This document shows, piece after piece, positions 48,284-62,430 of a stretch of DNA of 64,000 nt. The number at the start of each line of letters is the position of its first letter. Position 1 is the first letter of the stretch. Both the position numbers and the translations under genes were made by a program. The DNA is from Glandiceps talaboti (Eukaryota; Hemichordata; Enteropneusta; Spengelidae): assembly GCF_964340395.1 (NCBI RefSeq), contig NC_135550.1:10013408-10077407 (forward strand). Direction: 5' to 3'. Under the pieces are notes generated by a model. It saw nothing but the letters and a program-made list of their open reading frames with translations. It was not told the origin of the DNA and searched no databases.

Positions 48284-51200
48284 CAAAAGCTGATTTCTTG
48301 TCAATGTTCGGCCACTGCTATCGTATGGCGAATTGTTCATCCCATTTCAATGAACTTTTGTGAGTGAAAAATAATCCTTGAACACAAATTGTGTTGAAAG
48401 CCACAATGCCTTGAAATCAGTATTACGCGTTATGCAGGTTATTACTAATGTTACGGCAAAGCAAGGGGATAAAGCTACATTTGTGTATAATTACACCACA
48501 GTAACTACACTCTGACCACACACACACGCCATAAATCGATTATACAGAGGAAGAGAACTGATGCAAATGAATGTAATTACCATCGAGTATTTCAGCCACC
48601 GATATTTCATTACACGTATAACTCAACATTTGACCCTCGAAAACATCATTTAAATTCTCCGCTTGCTAACCAACAAACAACATTGCAGGCATTAATCAAC
48701 CCCTGTAAATGGGCCTTCACTTCCTGATGTTATAGAAATTACTCATTGAAAGACGGATTTCGTACAATTATTTTCACAATATTCGGCAGAAAAGAGCCCT
48801 CTAATAAGCAGCATTTAGACGTCATGCCTGGCTATAATGAATGACGTCATACACCATTTGATTTATTTATTGTGGATGTCATGTTTGATTGGAATTAATT
48901 ATTCAAAACTTTGTCAACGTCTAAATTTATGTCCCAGTGCTTACAGCAAGCAGTTTGTTGTAACCAGCTGTGATCAAGTTGATGTAGATGCTGAAGTTGA
49001 AAGGTCAGAATGCTGTATCTGTGCCACCTTTCCACCAACTTTAATAATCTAACTGTTAAATTTATGTGCACTATAATCCAGCACTTGATATTGTTATAAT
49101 ATTTCAGTCTTTGCTATTAACTGGTAGGCCTTTGTGTTCATTTGTATTCGTTAGCACACCGTTGTGTCGAGTGCTGTTTTGGATATGTCTTCATTTACGC
49201 CAAAGAATATATTCATGCAAAGATAAACCCATTAAACAGTTAAATATATTTGAGACAAAAGATGTATTATCCGTGTCTCAAAATTAAATTGTTTCTGAAC
49301 TCCTCAAGGCCCGTTTGATGAATGGTACATTTTAACTATACATGTTCCCTGCATTCAGCGTGTTATATGCTACTAATCTGTATGCACATACATAGGTCGA
49401 TACAGTGTAATACTTTTTAAAAATAATTTTACAATATACAATTTACAGTGATTTGAAGAAAATGCAGTCTCGAAAGATCATGACTCTACGATAAACGCTA
49501 CTTTACCTTAGCCTGGATATTTAATGAATAAATATCTCGTAAAGTATACATATACATATATAAATAAAAATACGGATTAGTTGGCGAGTGTACTATGTAC
49601 AGTAGTTTGAACATTTTAACGTACAGTTGCTCACATTGAGTTGGGTTTGCCCATGAAGTTTTTTTTTGCATGATGTTACATCTTCCATCCCTTTGGTGTG
49701 TCGAAGCCTGAGGAAAACAAAATATAACACTTACGAAATCACATTTATAGCCCGAGTAAGGTGTATTTGTCATATTAAACTTACATATCGACCGCGACAG
49801 GTAGTAAATGTTTGGAGCAATTTGTATGATGACAGATTCACTGCTTCAATCAAAGTTAGCAGCTGTAAAGAATTGTATGCTTTGAAGACATAAACTCTTC
49901 TATAATCTCAGGTGACTAAATTTACCCCTGCCCCTTTCAACTTTAATAAACTATTCTTCGAAGCGTACATTAATCGCACTTTCATGAAAGCGCAGTCGTG
50001 CGTGGTTAAATGCTACTTTGACCACTCACTACGTCCGTGTTGCTCTTTTTCTGTGAAAAACATCCAGCAGACAACTTCCTCATAGCCATGAGTATGTGTT
50101 TAAAACTGAAAGCATTCAGATCTTGTGTATATTTTAAAACTAAGAGCACTCCAATCTTTCATTCCGATCTTGCGTGTGGAATTTCCACAATCAAAATAAA
50201 AGGTCAAGAAAACTTAACGAGAGCATAACGTAAAAGGAAACTTAATATTGATTGCACTGTGGAAGCTTTATGCAATAAATAACATGAAATGTCTTCCAGG
50301 AAATATTTGTTTCTTTATAGTAAATACGTCTTTGCTACATGGCACACATGTACACTCCTACAACTGAGATACGCCGATGTGATTATTCACATTGTTTGTA
50401 ACTCAACCAACGAAAGTGGACAAAACACCTAAATGGTCATAAGTGACATAATGCACTGAACAGAAGTAGATTTTGATAATGTTATGCAATAACCTTATCA
50501 GAACAAGGTGGGAACTGCACCACTTTAGGGGTTACCTATTATTTGGCCATCATGGTACCAAATCGGTCTACAACTACTATTATGTGGAGTGTGTTACAGA
50601 GTAGAAGTAGACGGTGGTACAAAAATGCCATGTAGTTTTTCTTATCATCATTAATGGACTTTTAATTAGACTTTATTTAAACTCCATAACCTGTTAAACC
50701 AATGCATCTACATTGATAGCGTCGAGATAAAGATAAAAATGTACAATATTGTATTTAAAAATATCACTAAGCTGGTATATATAGTACGTGAAATATGTAA
50801 TGGTGGTTACAGGAAAGAGCTAGAAATGAAAAGCATTGACACTGAAAGAAACCAACCACACTGAATTACGACACAGTGTATGAAACATGCAGGAAAATAT
50901 ACAAGAAAAACATTTCACCTTTATCATTTCACCTCGAAGATAAAGGTCAAGGTCAAATCAAATAATGTGGACAAAAAAGGGAAAGCCGATAATATGGACG
51001 TAGACGTTTCAATTTCGTCACAAATTATATGAGTAACAGGAAGACTTCGGTACATACGTTCTATGTATCACTTTCCCCAAGCTTCAAAAGAAATCATCCA
51101 CACCTTGAGACTATAAAACCCTTGTAAGACACACAATCTGGCATGATGTCAGTATTTGACCTTGGAGGTCAATCAATGTCACATGAAATCTAATCTTACA

Positions 51201-52648
51201 TGCAGAAAGATCCCATCCGATAATGGAAGATATTCGAACCTAAACGGATTTTCCAGGTATTAAGATGATGATGGATATCTGCGACTAATACTGTTGCCAT
51301 TTGGTCAAATTTGCATATATCGCGATAGTATGCGCTGTGCATAGCATGTCACATTTGTGCTAGGTTTGAATAAAAATCGACACATTTGTGTCCGAGATAT
51401 GGCTGGAAACACACTCAAGCATTGATATGGTACTTTCCACTCTGAAGCAACATAAACTTAACGCTGCGAAAAGTAGACAAATAGGCGTAGGAATACACTG
51501 TCCTAGCACTGCAAACGGGCGATGCCAAGAACCTGTTAGCAGTGGACACAACTTGTCAAGCCCTCCTTAAGGTTCACAGCGCACTCAGTCATGATTCATC
51601 CTAAGTTGCAATAATATTAAGATATAACACATAGTCCTTTGTCATAAATACATCAACACAGTTATTGCAGTTAACATAGTATTTCACATGGATGTATTTA
51701 GCTCTTTTGATGTTTGATACGACAACAGTAATTTGACCTCCCCCAAAATTGATCACCACGCATTTGATATAGTATATATGTAATATTTATCGATTCGTAC
51801 GCTACCACTATATGAAAAGTGATATTATTAACTAAAAATATAGGTTGAACCATCCTTAGAAGTGCATACATTTAGCAGTTTAGTACTTTGTTGTAATATT
51901 TTATCAATATAACTGACGAGTTAAGAATGTTAAACCTGATATGATAGATGATTGCTTAAGGCAATTTGTCATATCTTGTGTACTATGTGCACTAATTTAT
52001 AAAAATGTTTCTAAAAATAAAGACTGAGGAATATGTGTTCCTAACACGCAATTAATAAGTAAATAACAGAGAGATGATTTATTTACTCAACGTATTTAGT
52101 AAAACCTGAAATTTCAAAGCGTCATGGGGGAATTCACACAAAATATTAGCACTGAGAAAGGTGTTTTGCTTTGAAAACTACAATCTCATCATTTATCTCA
52201 TGAACTCGTGTGTCGACACTGCAAAGCTTCCACACTAAAGCAGAACACAAGTCAATCACAATATTTTTCAACTTGGCAATCGATGAACCTGTAATGGGCA
52301 CTCGATCTTCTACCAACAGTGCGACTTTCCCAGATGTTCTAATTTCTAGTTTCTAATCGTATATATTCTGGAAAGCTCTTCTCTGAATGTTTGTATGCTG
52401 GCATGATTATTTCAGAATCATATCCCATTTACAGCTATTTAGAGCCATGAGACATTACTGAACCCGTAACGTGAGATGCAAATATCCTTTGCTCTCCTGG
52501 GATAGATTAAAGTGGCTAAGGGCCTATGATTTGTTTTGAATTACGGGCTTTCGGATCGATCCCACTAGCATATTTAAATAAGATAAGGGAATATGACATC
52601 CTTATCCACGACCATCCCACTCAATTTCAATTGTACGTGCTCATGGCG

Positions 52649-52649
<1 letters not shown>

Positions 52650-52717
<68 letters not shown>

Positions 52718-52734
52718 ATGTATGTATGTATGTA

Positions 52735-52767
<33 letters not shown>

Positions 52768-52820
52768 ATGTATGTATGTATGTATGTATGTATGTATGTA
52801 TGTATGTATGTATGTATGTA

Positions 52821-52855
<35 letters not shown>
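52650..52855. repeat. Compound microsatellite: GT, GTAT, CTGT
   Basis: (GT)n, (GTAT)n with a GT interlude, then about eight CTGT units. The frames across it are Val-Cys-Met-Tyr repeats. Confidence 0.95.
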
Positions 52856-54587
52856 ACGTAAACGTACGCATGTTCGTACGTATATAGTATGTATGTACAA
52901 TTGAGTTGGAATGTTGGATGGATGGTTGGTTGGACGTATGGCCGGGTAGATGGATGGATGGATAGCTAGCTGGCTGGATGCATAATCATTTCCAGTTAAT
53001 ATCCTAAGTTTTATCCTGCAGTTTGAGTGATTGTGGTGAATATGCTATATATATTGACGACGCAGTAGAACACATAAATAAGACAGCATGCCTATTTCCC
53101 ACGGATATCTCCTGTATCAGATGTATTAACGTAACAATAAGACCGGAGATCTACAACAGTATGCTTATATTTATATGGAGACTTTGCTGTATCAATCAAC
53201 CGGTTATATAAGTCTTTCTATTTCCGTTGTCTTTTCTTTGTGCGATTATTGTACAATGTGGATTCATCTCTTAGAGGAAATACTACGGCGTATATATGCA
53301 GACATTTAGTCTGCTCATGACCCGGGTAAATAAGAAATAAGAAACACCCTTTACACCATGACAATCAAGCATCGAGCATTTCTCATATAATCTGTGTTCT
53401 TTGTTTGCTCTAGTGGACTCAAGCGACCTGTGGTGTCTTAATTTGATCACGATTGACAAATTATGTTCACTGTGAATATTGCACTTGTCATTAAATGGAT
53501 TAACCAAACTTGAAGATTCATTCTTGTCAGAAATCAATTCTAAAGAAGAAACAAGATACAATGTCAATACAGGATTTTTGAATGAGGCATTTAAATGAAG
53601 TTTGCACCCTTAGACATTCCCGTGCAGTGCAGTGCATTTTACAACCGTAGAAGCGAATAACATTTTCACAAGTCTGCAATACACATCTTTGTGCATGGTA
53701 AAATCAAGGCTAAAATTTAGCTGGCTTGCTCACATCTAAGTCCATTTAAATTTCTTATCAATTACATGACAAAGGATCAACTTCTGAAAAATAATACGTG
53801 TAAACGCAGTTTCACCAGACGTCATGTCAGCAACGAAGTGTACTTCAGAAACTACTTGCTTCACAAAAAACACAAAAAGATAATATATTTGCTGAATTCA
53901 TAGAAAGTTTACAACTTGATTTATAAGATCCGTGTAGTTTATGTCAAGGTGATATTGTTACTTGAGTATTTTGATAATTCATACATGACATTTTACAGCA
54001 GCTTTGATTGTGCTATACCCAGAATGGACATTTAATGCTTATATGGATAGCCGTACATCATATATTGAATCCCCTGGCGTATAAACCATTCTTAGGGATG
54101 GTTTCCAATATAAATAATAATACCGACTACTGTTTATGATTGCAAAAACACCCCACAGAGTTTCAAAGTTGGTTATGAAGCACATGATTGACACCGAAAG
54201 TAACATCATCGGTGTAGAAGTTGAAGCGTTAGTGCTGATTTTGATGTGAAAATGTCAAGGTCTACTATACATTTAAAAGCGTTTGCACCTTTGACATACA
54301 ATTTTCACTTTTCTATGTATCGATGACATGCCAACGAGAAAAAGACATTATTGCGCCGAAAAGTCCAATATTTAAATATTCTGAGTGAGATATAAGTATA
54401 GATAAAGCTATCAGCATATATGTCGTGCACTGCGTATCCTACACAAGCGGCTCACTCACTGAGTATATGAGTTTGCTTTCTAATGACACAATATCTTTGT
54501 TGGACGTGAATGGGATAATGATTACGGAGAACCCGATCTGTATGACTGCTATCATATACGCAGCATTGCAATGTTTAGCCTTCTATC

Positions 54588-54618
<31 letters not shown>

Positions 54619-54667
54619 TGTATGTATGTATGTATGTATGTATGTATGTATGTATGTATGTATGTGC
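54588..54667. repeat. (GTAT)n microsatellite
   Basis: About 19 GTAT units. Confidence 0.95.
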
Positions 54668-55627
54668 GTATAAATATGTGTATGTATGCAATATATTTGA
54701 CAATCAGTCCTATATCTCTTTCTTCTTTGTTTATCAGTGTGTTTTTGTCCTGTTTATGTCTTATGAACGGAGATTCAAACATGCCATCAGTTATGCCACT
54801 TTGCAAACTTTGAGCGGGTATGCTCTCTTAATATGCACACGTTGCATTAACAATATCAATGAAACAAATACATCTCGTTAGAAAACAGAACTTCAGCTTG
54901 CCTTTTTTATATTCCGTGTTGTATATTTGAGCTTCATCTTTAAATTGATCCTATTTCGAGGCCGTACTCCTTGCAGTGGCTGCCAACCAAATAATCCATA
55001 CCGACGGACTTCACTCCTGTTGTCCACTCTGTCACTGACGCTGTGTATTAGAAGTGATAAATAAATGTCACCCTACCAAACACGGCTTCATGTCTAGCAC
55101 GTTCAATATATATTATTAAGCAAACTCGTCTATCGGACTTTTTTATATGATTAATGGCCACACAAACAATAATATATGATTTATGCAGTCGCTTGATCTC
55201 TAAAGATCTCTGAAGAATTAGAAAATAAAGACCGATTAATATTCAAATATGACAACTTACTGTCGCCAGTGAAGTCAAAGAGAACAAACCGAGACAAAAA
55301 CTATCTTGCATATCTCCAAAAAAAGTCAACGTTAGATTGTACATAAGTTACAGATAAAGAAAGGTAAATGGCCGAGCTGGGCGTAGTAATGTCAGACATT
55401 GCTGCACAAATTTGATGGGTTTTCTTACACAAATCAGCAAAGAACGGTTTCATAACTAATTGCTTCGATTGTACGTGTAATACATTATACACGACTGTAT
55501 CAAATTCAAGGCCTCGGCTGATGAAATAGGTTGCGTTATCTTAAACATGTTAGTCTATAATGGTATTTGACCTATATAGTTGTGAAACTTTATACTGTAA
55601 TGTAGTTATACAAAACATTACCCGGCT

Positions 55628-55749
<122 letters not shown>

Positions 55750-58700
55750 TTATATATACATAATCACTATATACATTATCGTCAATAAATTATAGGTATT
55801 TGAAATCATTTTTATATAATGAAAATATCTTGTATTGGTGAACATGTTCTTAATTCCTATTTCGTTCCCAATATCAACTTCTATTATAAATGACCCGTTG
55901 TTGAAATCATGATTGTATATTTAAAATTGTATCATTACCTTACGCTCAGCTTTTGGACTCTCCGGCGTACCCGCTAACTTGATGTCTGTTTTCAGTTTGC
56001 ATACATACGCTTATAAAATACCTTCCGCGTCCTTGGACTTAAAGCGATCAATCCATCCTAATTTACTGTACATAGATATTCTTCGAATCTCCTCTGTGTT
56101 CCGAAGTACATCTTAAGATTTAAATCCATTTGAAATCACAAAATGAAATACACCAATCGTGTTTGTCATACGTCTCACATTCCGATACAGTGACATCTCC
56201 GTGTAACATTGAATATTTTTATCCTGCTGCAAATGGTTGAACAGATGTAACACTTTCCGAAGGGTTTTTCGCGTTGGTGTTGCTCATGAACCGAGGACGA
56301 TATTCGATTACACACTCACAAAACCGTCGTCATTTTCTGCGGTAAAATTGACGATGTTCCAATTTCGAAGCTTCCCTTGACGTGGAGGAGACCCATACTA
56401 CAAGCTTCGAATGCAGCTAGGCTATCTTCGTATTACATCGAACACGTTGTGGATGAACAAACCGCCGGAAGGAGATCCCTCAATTGACTTCTGCATCTCC
56501 CATCCTCGTCCACGGAAACACACATAAGAATGAGCGATTTCGATATGTCAGCCTCGTACAGCGTATATTCACTGGGGACATTATACAAAATGTGTGTGAT
56601 CTCTGTTTTCAACCAAATAAAGCAATCTCTGGTGAATGTTAAATGATGATATTGATATTCTGAACACTGTCTACGAAATACTTTATTATGTTCCTCGTAT
56701 TCCGACTGGGATGAAAACAGATTGAAGTTTCAATTTCCCAACTGAGATCAAGACAAACTGACTCACTGAGCATGATTGAAACTCTAACACCTTTGAATAA
56801 ATTGCAATTTAATTTCGTATTAACCACTCTGACCAGTTTATTTGGAAAGAAAATGCCATCTGATGAATGATTATTTTAATTTGACGCAAGTTGTTTTAAA
56901 CGTAATGTCCTAGCTGTGTGGAGATGTTTTGGACACCATATCCCTAAGGTGAGTCGTTATTTTTTCGCGTAGGAGGACAAAAATTGATTATGAAAAACTA
57001 TAAATTTGTCTTCATATAGAATAAAAGGCACTTCGTATACCTAACACGACCTTTCTTGGATAAAATAAAACCTGGACCATCGGACGAGTACCATGGGAAT
57101 TCACTGAGACACAAGTATTTCTCAGAGGTAAACATACCTATTTACGGAATTAAACAGAGTTTCTTTATTGATCTCCGGCAACAATTCTGTCTACGAAAGC
57201 AGCCACATATCACTGTACTTTAAACGATTAAGAGTTATCCTGAGTTATCCTGGTCACAATCTTGCATGATGTCAATAATTTACCAAAGTTCATTATCAAC
57301 TGATTGGTCTAGACCCTCTCGTTTTGAATATTCATAACCTTGATTTGAATGTAATTTGCATAGACGGGGTTGATGTTTGTGCGACAAAGACAGAGAAAAG
57401 TGAGGATTCGGGAATTGTAATAAAATATGTGATTGATTTTACCAATTATACTGTATACCAACCCACAGCGTGATATATTTATGTGATATGAGGGTGCCAG
57501 GTCAGCAAAGAAAAATATCAACCTTTTACAAAAAACACTTTTTTTTACAGGTTTAATCGTCGATCAATATATGTATGGCATGTATTCGTTATTCAAATTA
57601 TTAATTGATTGGAATAATCTAACACCGACTACAACATACCCAGAGCATGAATACAGACATCGGAAAAACAAAATAAATTGAACCATATGAATTCTGTTAG
57701 GTTAAATCGTGTACACATGATAAGAAAGGTTTAGGATGAGAACAGGCAGATATTTGTTCTGTGCATTCATTGTGTGGGAAAGATAGGTTGTGACTCTTGC
57801 ACTTTTTGAAGAAAATATTATACATTTATATGAAATAAAATATGCGTCATAATGGAAATCAGTCAGTTTGGATGATCAAGCACATATTGGGTTGTGAGAA
57901 GACATTTTGTGAGTTTGTGAGGGTCATACTTGATAATCAACAATGTTTACGGTTTTGTATCGACAGGAGTAATCGTTCTTTATATATGTTTATACATTAA
58001 CTCAAAGACGATAGCACACATTTCCTATACTACAAGAAGAACACATAAATAAATCTGCAATATTTGGTAAATTTGTACACTGAAATGTTCATGATTAATT
58101 ACGGCCATCTAATCTCTTACCCACAAAACAGGTGCTAAACATACCCTTAGACCACAATATTTTACTATACCGTAGTCGCTTTTAGATATACCACACCTGA
58201 ACGAAAATCATTGAACATTGTATAAAAGAAACTATATATGTAAAGGGTCAAAATACTTCAAAAAGCAAACCTTACAAAATGCCGATAAAACATTGCTATA
58301 TATGTTAGGTTTTAGTATCAATACAAATTAGATTAGGTTTTATTTTTATCCACCTCATAGTAAATACATTCATAATGTTAACAGCTCAAATAAGGAAATA
58401 GTGAAATCAAAATAGAGCATATTATGGTCTAAATATGGAATTTACTAAAAGGATGTCATCGGTAACACTAGTTTTACCAACTAATGAATAATGCAAACAT
58501 GATCTTGGGGTATAATCGAAACCGTTGTGTATTGTGTGACACATTCAGAAGGAGAAACAAACCTGGCTCATAATACATATAGAAGTGACATGGTAAATAT
58601 TGGAAAATGATGATTACAGACTCTAGCTATAGCGATGAAAACTACAGCAGCGTTACCTTAATAAAGTTAGGGAACTAAGTATATGGTCACATCACCTGTT

Positions 58701-59479
58701 TACCTATTTTAGGCTTAAAATGATAAATAGACACTTTGATATGTATCATGTACTAAGGCTTCTAAGTCATACTAAATATCCCATCAATTGTTAACATGCC
58801 AATACTTACTGTATGATTGAGGAGATTTCGATTACAAGAATCATCATTATGAGAGTATCACATGTAACGTGGCTGTTGTTTTTTTGTAAATATAGGTTAG
58901 ATTCCACCCACCTCCTATGACCATATCCACGGCAGTTACAAACACAGCTACTATACATAACATGTAGTGTTATTCTGTTTCCGTTCGTTCGTTTACAACC
59001 ACACGTGTGTGAATGTTAAATATTTAACTTCCTATCGTACAATCAGTTTGTACTTCAGTGCCAGTGGTGACATTTCCTCTTTGAAAGTTAACTTGTATGT
59101 TTATTATGCACATCCAATGTTGCGACTTGCTTCTTACGCCAGAAGACGTTTGCAAACAAATGCATCAATTGCATCAGGAGGCAATGTCGTTTTGTTAAAG
59201 TTTAATTGTCGCTATTGATTTCTTGCAGCATAGTACAAACTACTTCATCATGTATCGTCAGTTACTTACAGGCTATGTTACTGTTCATTGCGGAAGTTTA
59301 CCCAACTGTCTTCTACATCATTGCGCATCATTGACGTTTGAAGGCCACAAATTTTCTTGTTTTCAAAGCCACTTTCTTGTCCACATCATTAACCTTTCAA
59401 AGCCACGTTCCTTGGAGAAGCTAATAGAGTATTTGCTTTACATTAGCACAATGCCAATGGGGGATTGTGATGTAGCGAA

Positions 59480-59502
59480 TAACCCCCCCCCCCCCTCCCG
59501 CC
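59480..59502. repeat. C-rich run
   Basis: Poly-C with single T and G interruptions (CCCCCTCCCGCCCCC). Confidence 0.85.
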
Positions 59503-60928
59503 CCCAACTTTAGAGTTTAAATTTATAAGACAGAAATAATAGTTAAAAAGATTTTTTTTTCAAATAATTGTCATTTTCAAACGTGTTTCTGTGACATTTA
59601 GTGAGTATACATTAAACAGTTGGTTGATAACTACATTCGGTAAAATGTTCATGTGCGTTGTGATATACCTTATCGTTTCGTAGATGGTGTTAAAAAGAAG
59701 CGTGCAACCGAATATCAATGTCAATGTACAAACGTAGAGGAAAACCTTAATTTTAAAGGCAATGATTTATTGATTCCCATAAGTATAATGTACTATTGCG
59801 GGGACTTAGATCTCTAGTTGTCAAAGTATTGCACATTGTCTACAAGCTTTTTTTAAATCGGTCTTAGCTTTTCCATCAATCGGTCAAGCTAAAGATGTAC
59901 AGAACAAAGACCACCAGACTATTGTCAAATGTACTGGTCTTAGGTAACGTTAAGACAGTGTGTAGAAGTTTAAAAAAAAAACTAGTAGTCTGAGTGGCTT
60001 AAGGTGTAGCACCATTTGGAGCATCTTGTTGGTAACATTAATCTGGCTGTAGTGCGTGGATTATCAGGGTTGTCGACAGAACTTTGCTTATAGCAAATCT
60101 CTCCACAACAGGGTCCATATATAGTAACACTGTCGGCAGACATATCACATGAAAAAACGATCGCAAATCTCAAATTGACAAATCGAAGGGCATATTAAGA
60201 GATTAGTCGTCAAAGGATATATCATGTGATGTTTCATCATGCATGTAAAAATATATGGGTATGAACTCAAGTAGGCGTGGGCAATGGGATTACTTCATCC
60301 GCAATATCCATGATTAACTTACCTTCTTTTTAAAAATTTACTCTTTCAAAGTACAGTACGCAGCTGCCATTGTAAGCTTCTTTGTCGTGGCTTTGATAGG
60401 GTTCGTTGGTTTTTTCGCACTCTTTCGTTATCAAATATTCATTTTAGCGTTGTGCGGAAAGAATGTAAGTTTTCATACAGGGGCGTTTTGACTAAAAAGA
60501 CCATTATCTCCCACTCCTTATTACAATCTAACCTATTCGTCTGTCATTTGGTTCCCTTGGGCTGACATTATAACGTCATGCTAGCAATACACCACAGTAA
60601 TAGGAATATAGTCACCTAGACGTGACTTCCTCTCCCATATAACAAAACGTATGGAGTATCTTTGATGACTATGAAACAATTTGCTCTCTATGACACACTC
60701 TAACAGGTATTAGAAGTTTAACTCTTCTAAATAGAGGAAATGAGACAACTTTTATAATCTGGCACCATTCACGATTCACTGTCCTGGTAGATGTTGTATG
60801 GGCAATTCTTTGTTGGTATGCAATGTTTGTCACAAGTAATACATTTTGGTAACATCACTAGCTCCATGGACACGTAAGCACATCCTAAACCTCCAGTGTC
60901 CTCCGTTAGGAAAATTCAATGAAATAGT

Positions 60929-61379
60929 TATGTTCCTATTTTTTTTATGTTTATCATTACTTTTTCATAGCTACTATGGATCGGTCGGCCGATTTAAAAA
61001 AAAGTGAAAGAACAAAATATCATCTTCTTCATGTTTCTCTGCCTCTACTTTTCCTCCTCTCTGTCTTCTTTTTATTGGATTCCTGTATTAAAAATGTCCT
61101 TTCAAAGCTTCTCTACACAATGGCATGTTCTCGCCACCCCCACTTGAATAACTTCCGTCAGGAGTCATGAAAGAAATGCTCTGATCGTGAACAAGTGTGG
61201 TTGCCACCGTCATGACTGTAGATGACGTCGGCAGTCAAGACACTTGCTTATTCTTGCCAGAGAGGGCGCTGATACGCAAAACTTTAAGGGTGGGCGAAAA
61301 TATTTTTTTGGATTTTTATGTGGGAGCTGAAAATGTTCGGTTGGGTAATGAGAAACAAAAAAAAATAGGATCATCCTTA
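60929..61379 (+). pseudogene. Broken copy 2 of the TIR element and its ORF
   Basis: This aligns with the reverse complement of 21716-22128. Shared blocks include TTCTTCATGTTTCTCTGCCT, TTCTTTTTATTGGATTCCTG, TTGAATAACTTCCGTCA, GTGAACAAGTGT, AGAGGGCGCTG and GGAGCTGAAAAT. Compared with copy 1 it has a one-base loss in CACAA-TGGCATG and a seven-base gain at CCGTCAGGAGTCATGAA, so the frame is lost. The right end is GGATCATCCTTA. The left end is less clear (TTATGTTCCTATTTTTTTTA). Confidence 0.6.
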
Positions 61380-61999
61380 CATGTGGGAAAGTAAAAGCGT
61401 GGGAGTCACGTGTAGGATGGCGTAGATAGGGGTTCAGAAAATATGTATAGGTTTCCTTAAGTCAGGATGGTTTTGTATATACAATGACATTAAACCGGTT
61501 TGGACACTACCACAGGTGAGGGTGAATAGGATTCATTCCGCCTTCATAGGTCTACCGGCTTACGGGCCACGTCAACGTTAACTGCAGGCTCCACGCAGAC
61601 CTCCAAAGCAAAAGTATTGTTATTGACCCATTGGTATACCAGCCCAACGTCTGGTATATTTTGACATGCCTGTGAATGTGTTAATGCATTGGTTGCTCTA
61701 TAGTTTTGGAGCAATAGTAAACATGAATGAAATTTTGTTAGCATTACTGATTAACGTCGAGGGTACTCACATTTGATCTTTACCATCCGAACTGGAAACA
61801 TCCTGTTTAACTTTGGTATGAATAGGAGCACCTTTTCAGACCTGACGGCATTTATTGCTTAAAGGTCCCCCCTCCCCCGCCAACGATTGAAAATCAACAT
61901 CAAGAAGATGAAGTAGACTGGCTTTCTAAAAACGTCAGGTAGAGAATGATTATATATAATATGACTCTGCTTGTGTAGTAGCGCTACAATCTATGTCTC

Positions 62000-62430
62000 C
62001 TTGCCGCAATCCCAATGGTGCCATTGGGTATCTCTGTATGCATCAACAATGCCAATTGCTGCAATGTTTCATGTTGCCACTCCCAATGCCGATTATCAAT
62101 GTTCGGTGACTCCAATTGACATTGTGGCTTATCTGTGTTTCATGATTACACTAATCTTCCAAACGTCACTTGTGTATTAAGACATGGATTACCATGGTTG
62201 CTTATCTTTCTATGTGTGTGACATCAATACTTTACAGGTGTATGCTTGCGTTAGTTTTGTGACACCAATCCCAAATGTCCATGATAAACGAGTTGGCATC
62301 GTGATATTCGACCACTGGTTGCTAGTGACATGTAGCCCAACATTTCTTTATCACTGTTTGCTTGTGTTACCACAGTCCCAATGAGTAGACATCACACTTT
62401 TGTGATGCCACCCCCTCCCTCTATCGTTTA
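62000..62430 (+). repeat. Decayed tandem-repeat region
   Basis: Loose recurrences of 'CAATCCCAATG', 'ACACCAATCCCAA', 'ACTCCAATTG' and 'TTGCTTATCT' are spaced roughly 30-70 bp apart, with similar wording near 59450. The period is not constant, so this is a weak call. Confidence 0.25.

Noticed and set aside
48837-49052. 71-codon frame with CDQVDVDAEVERSECCICA
   Set aside because: It is short and isolated in AT-rich DNA, with no family match that I can name.
61544-61744. Minus-strand frame with QNIPDVGLVYQWVNNNTF
   Set aside because: It looks somewhat protein-like, but it lacks a family motif, clear splice sites or a second exon, so I do not call it a gene.
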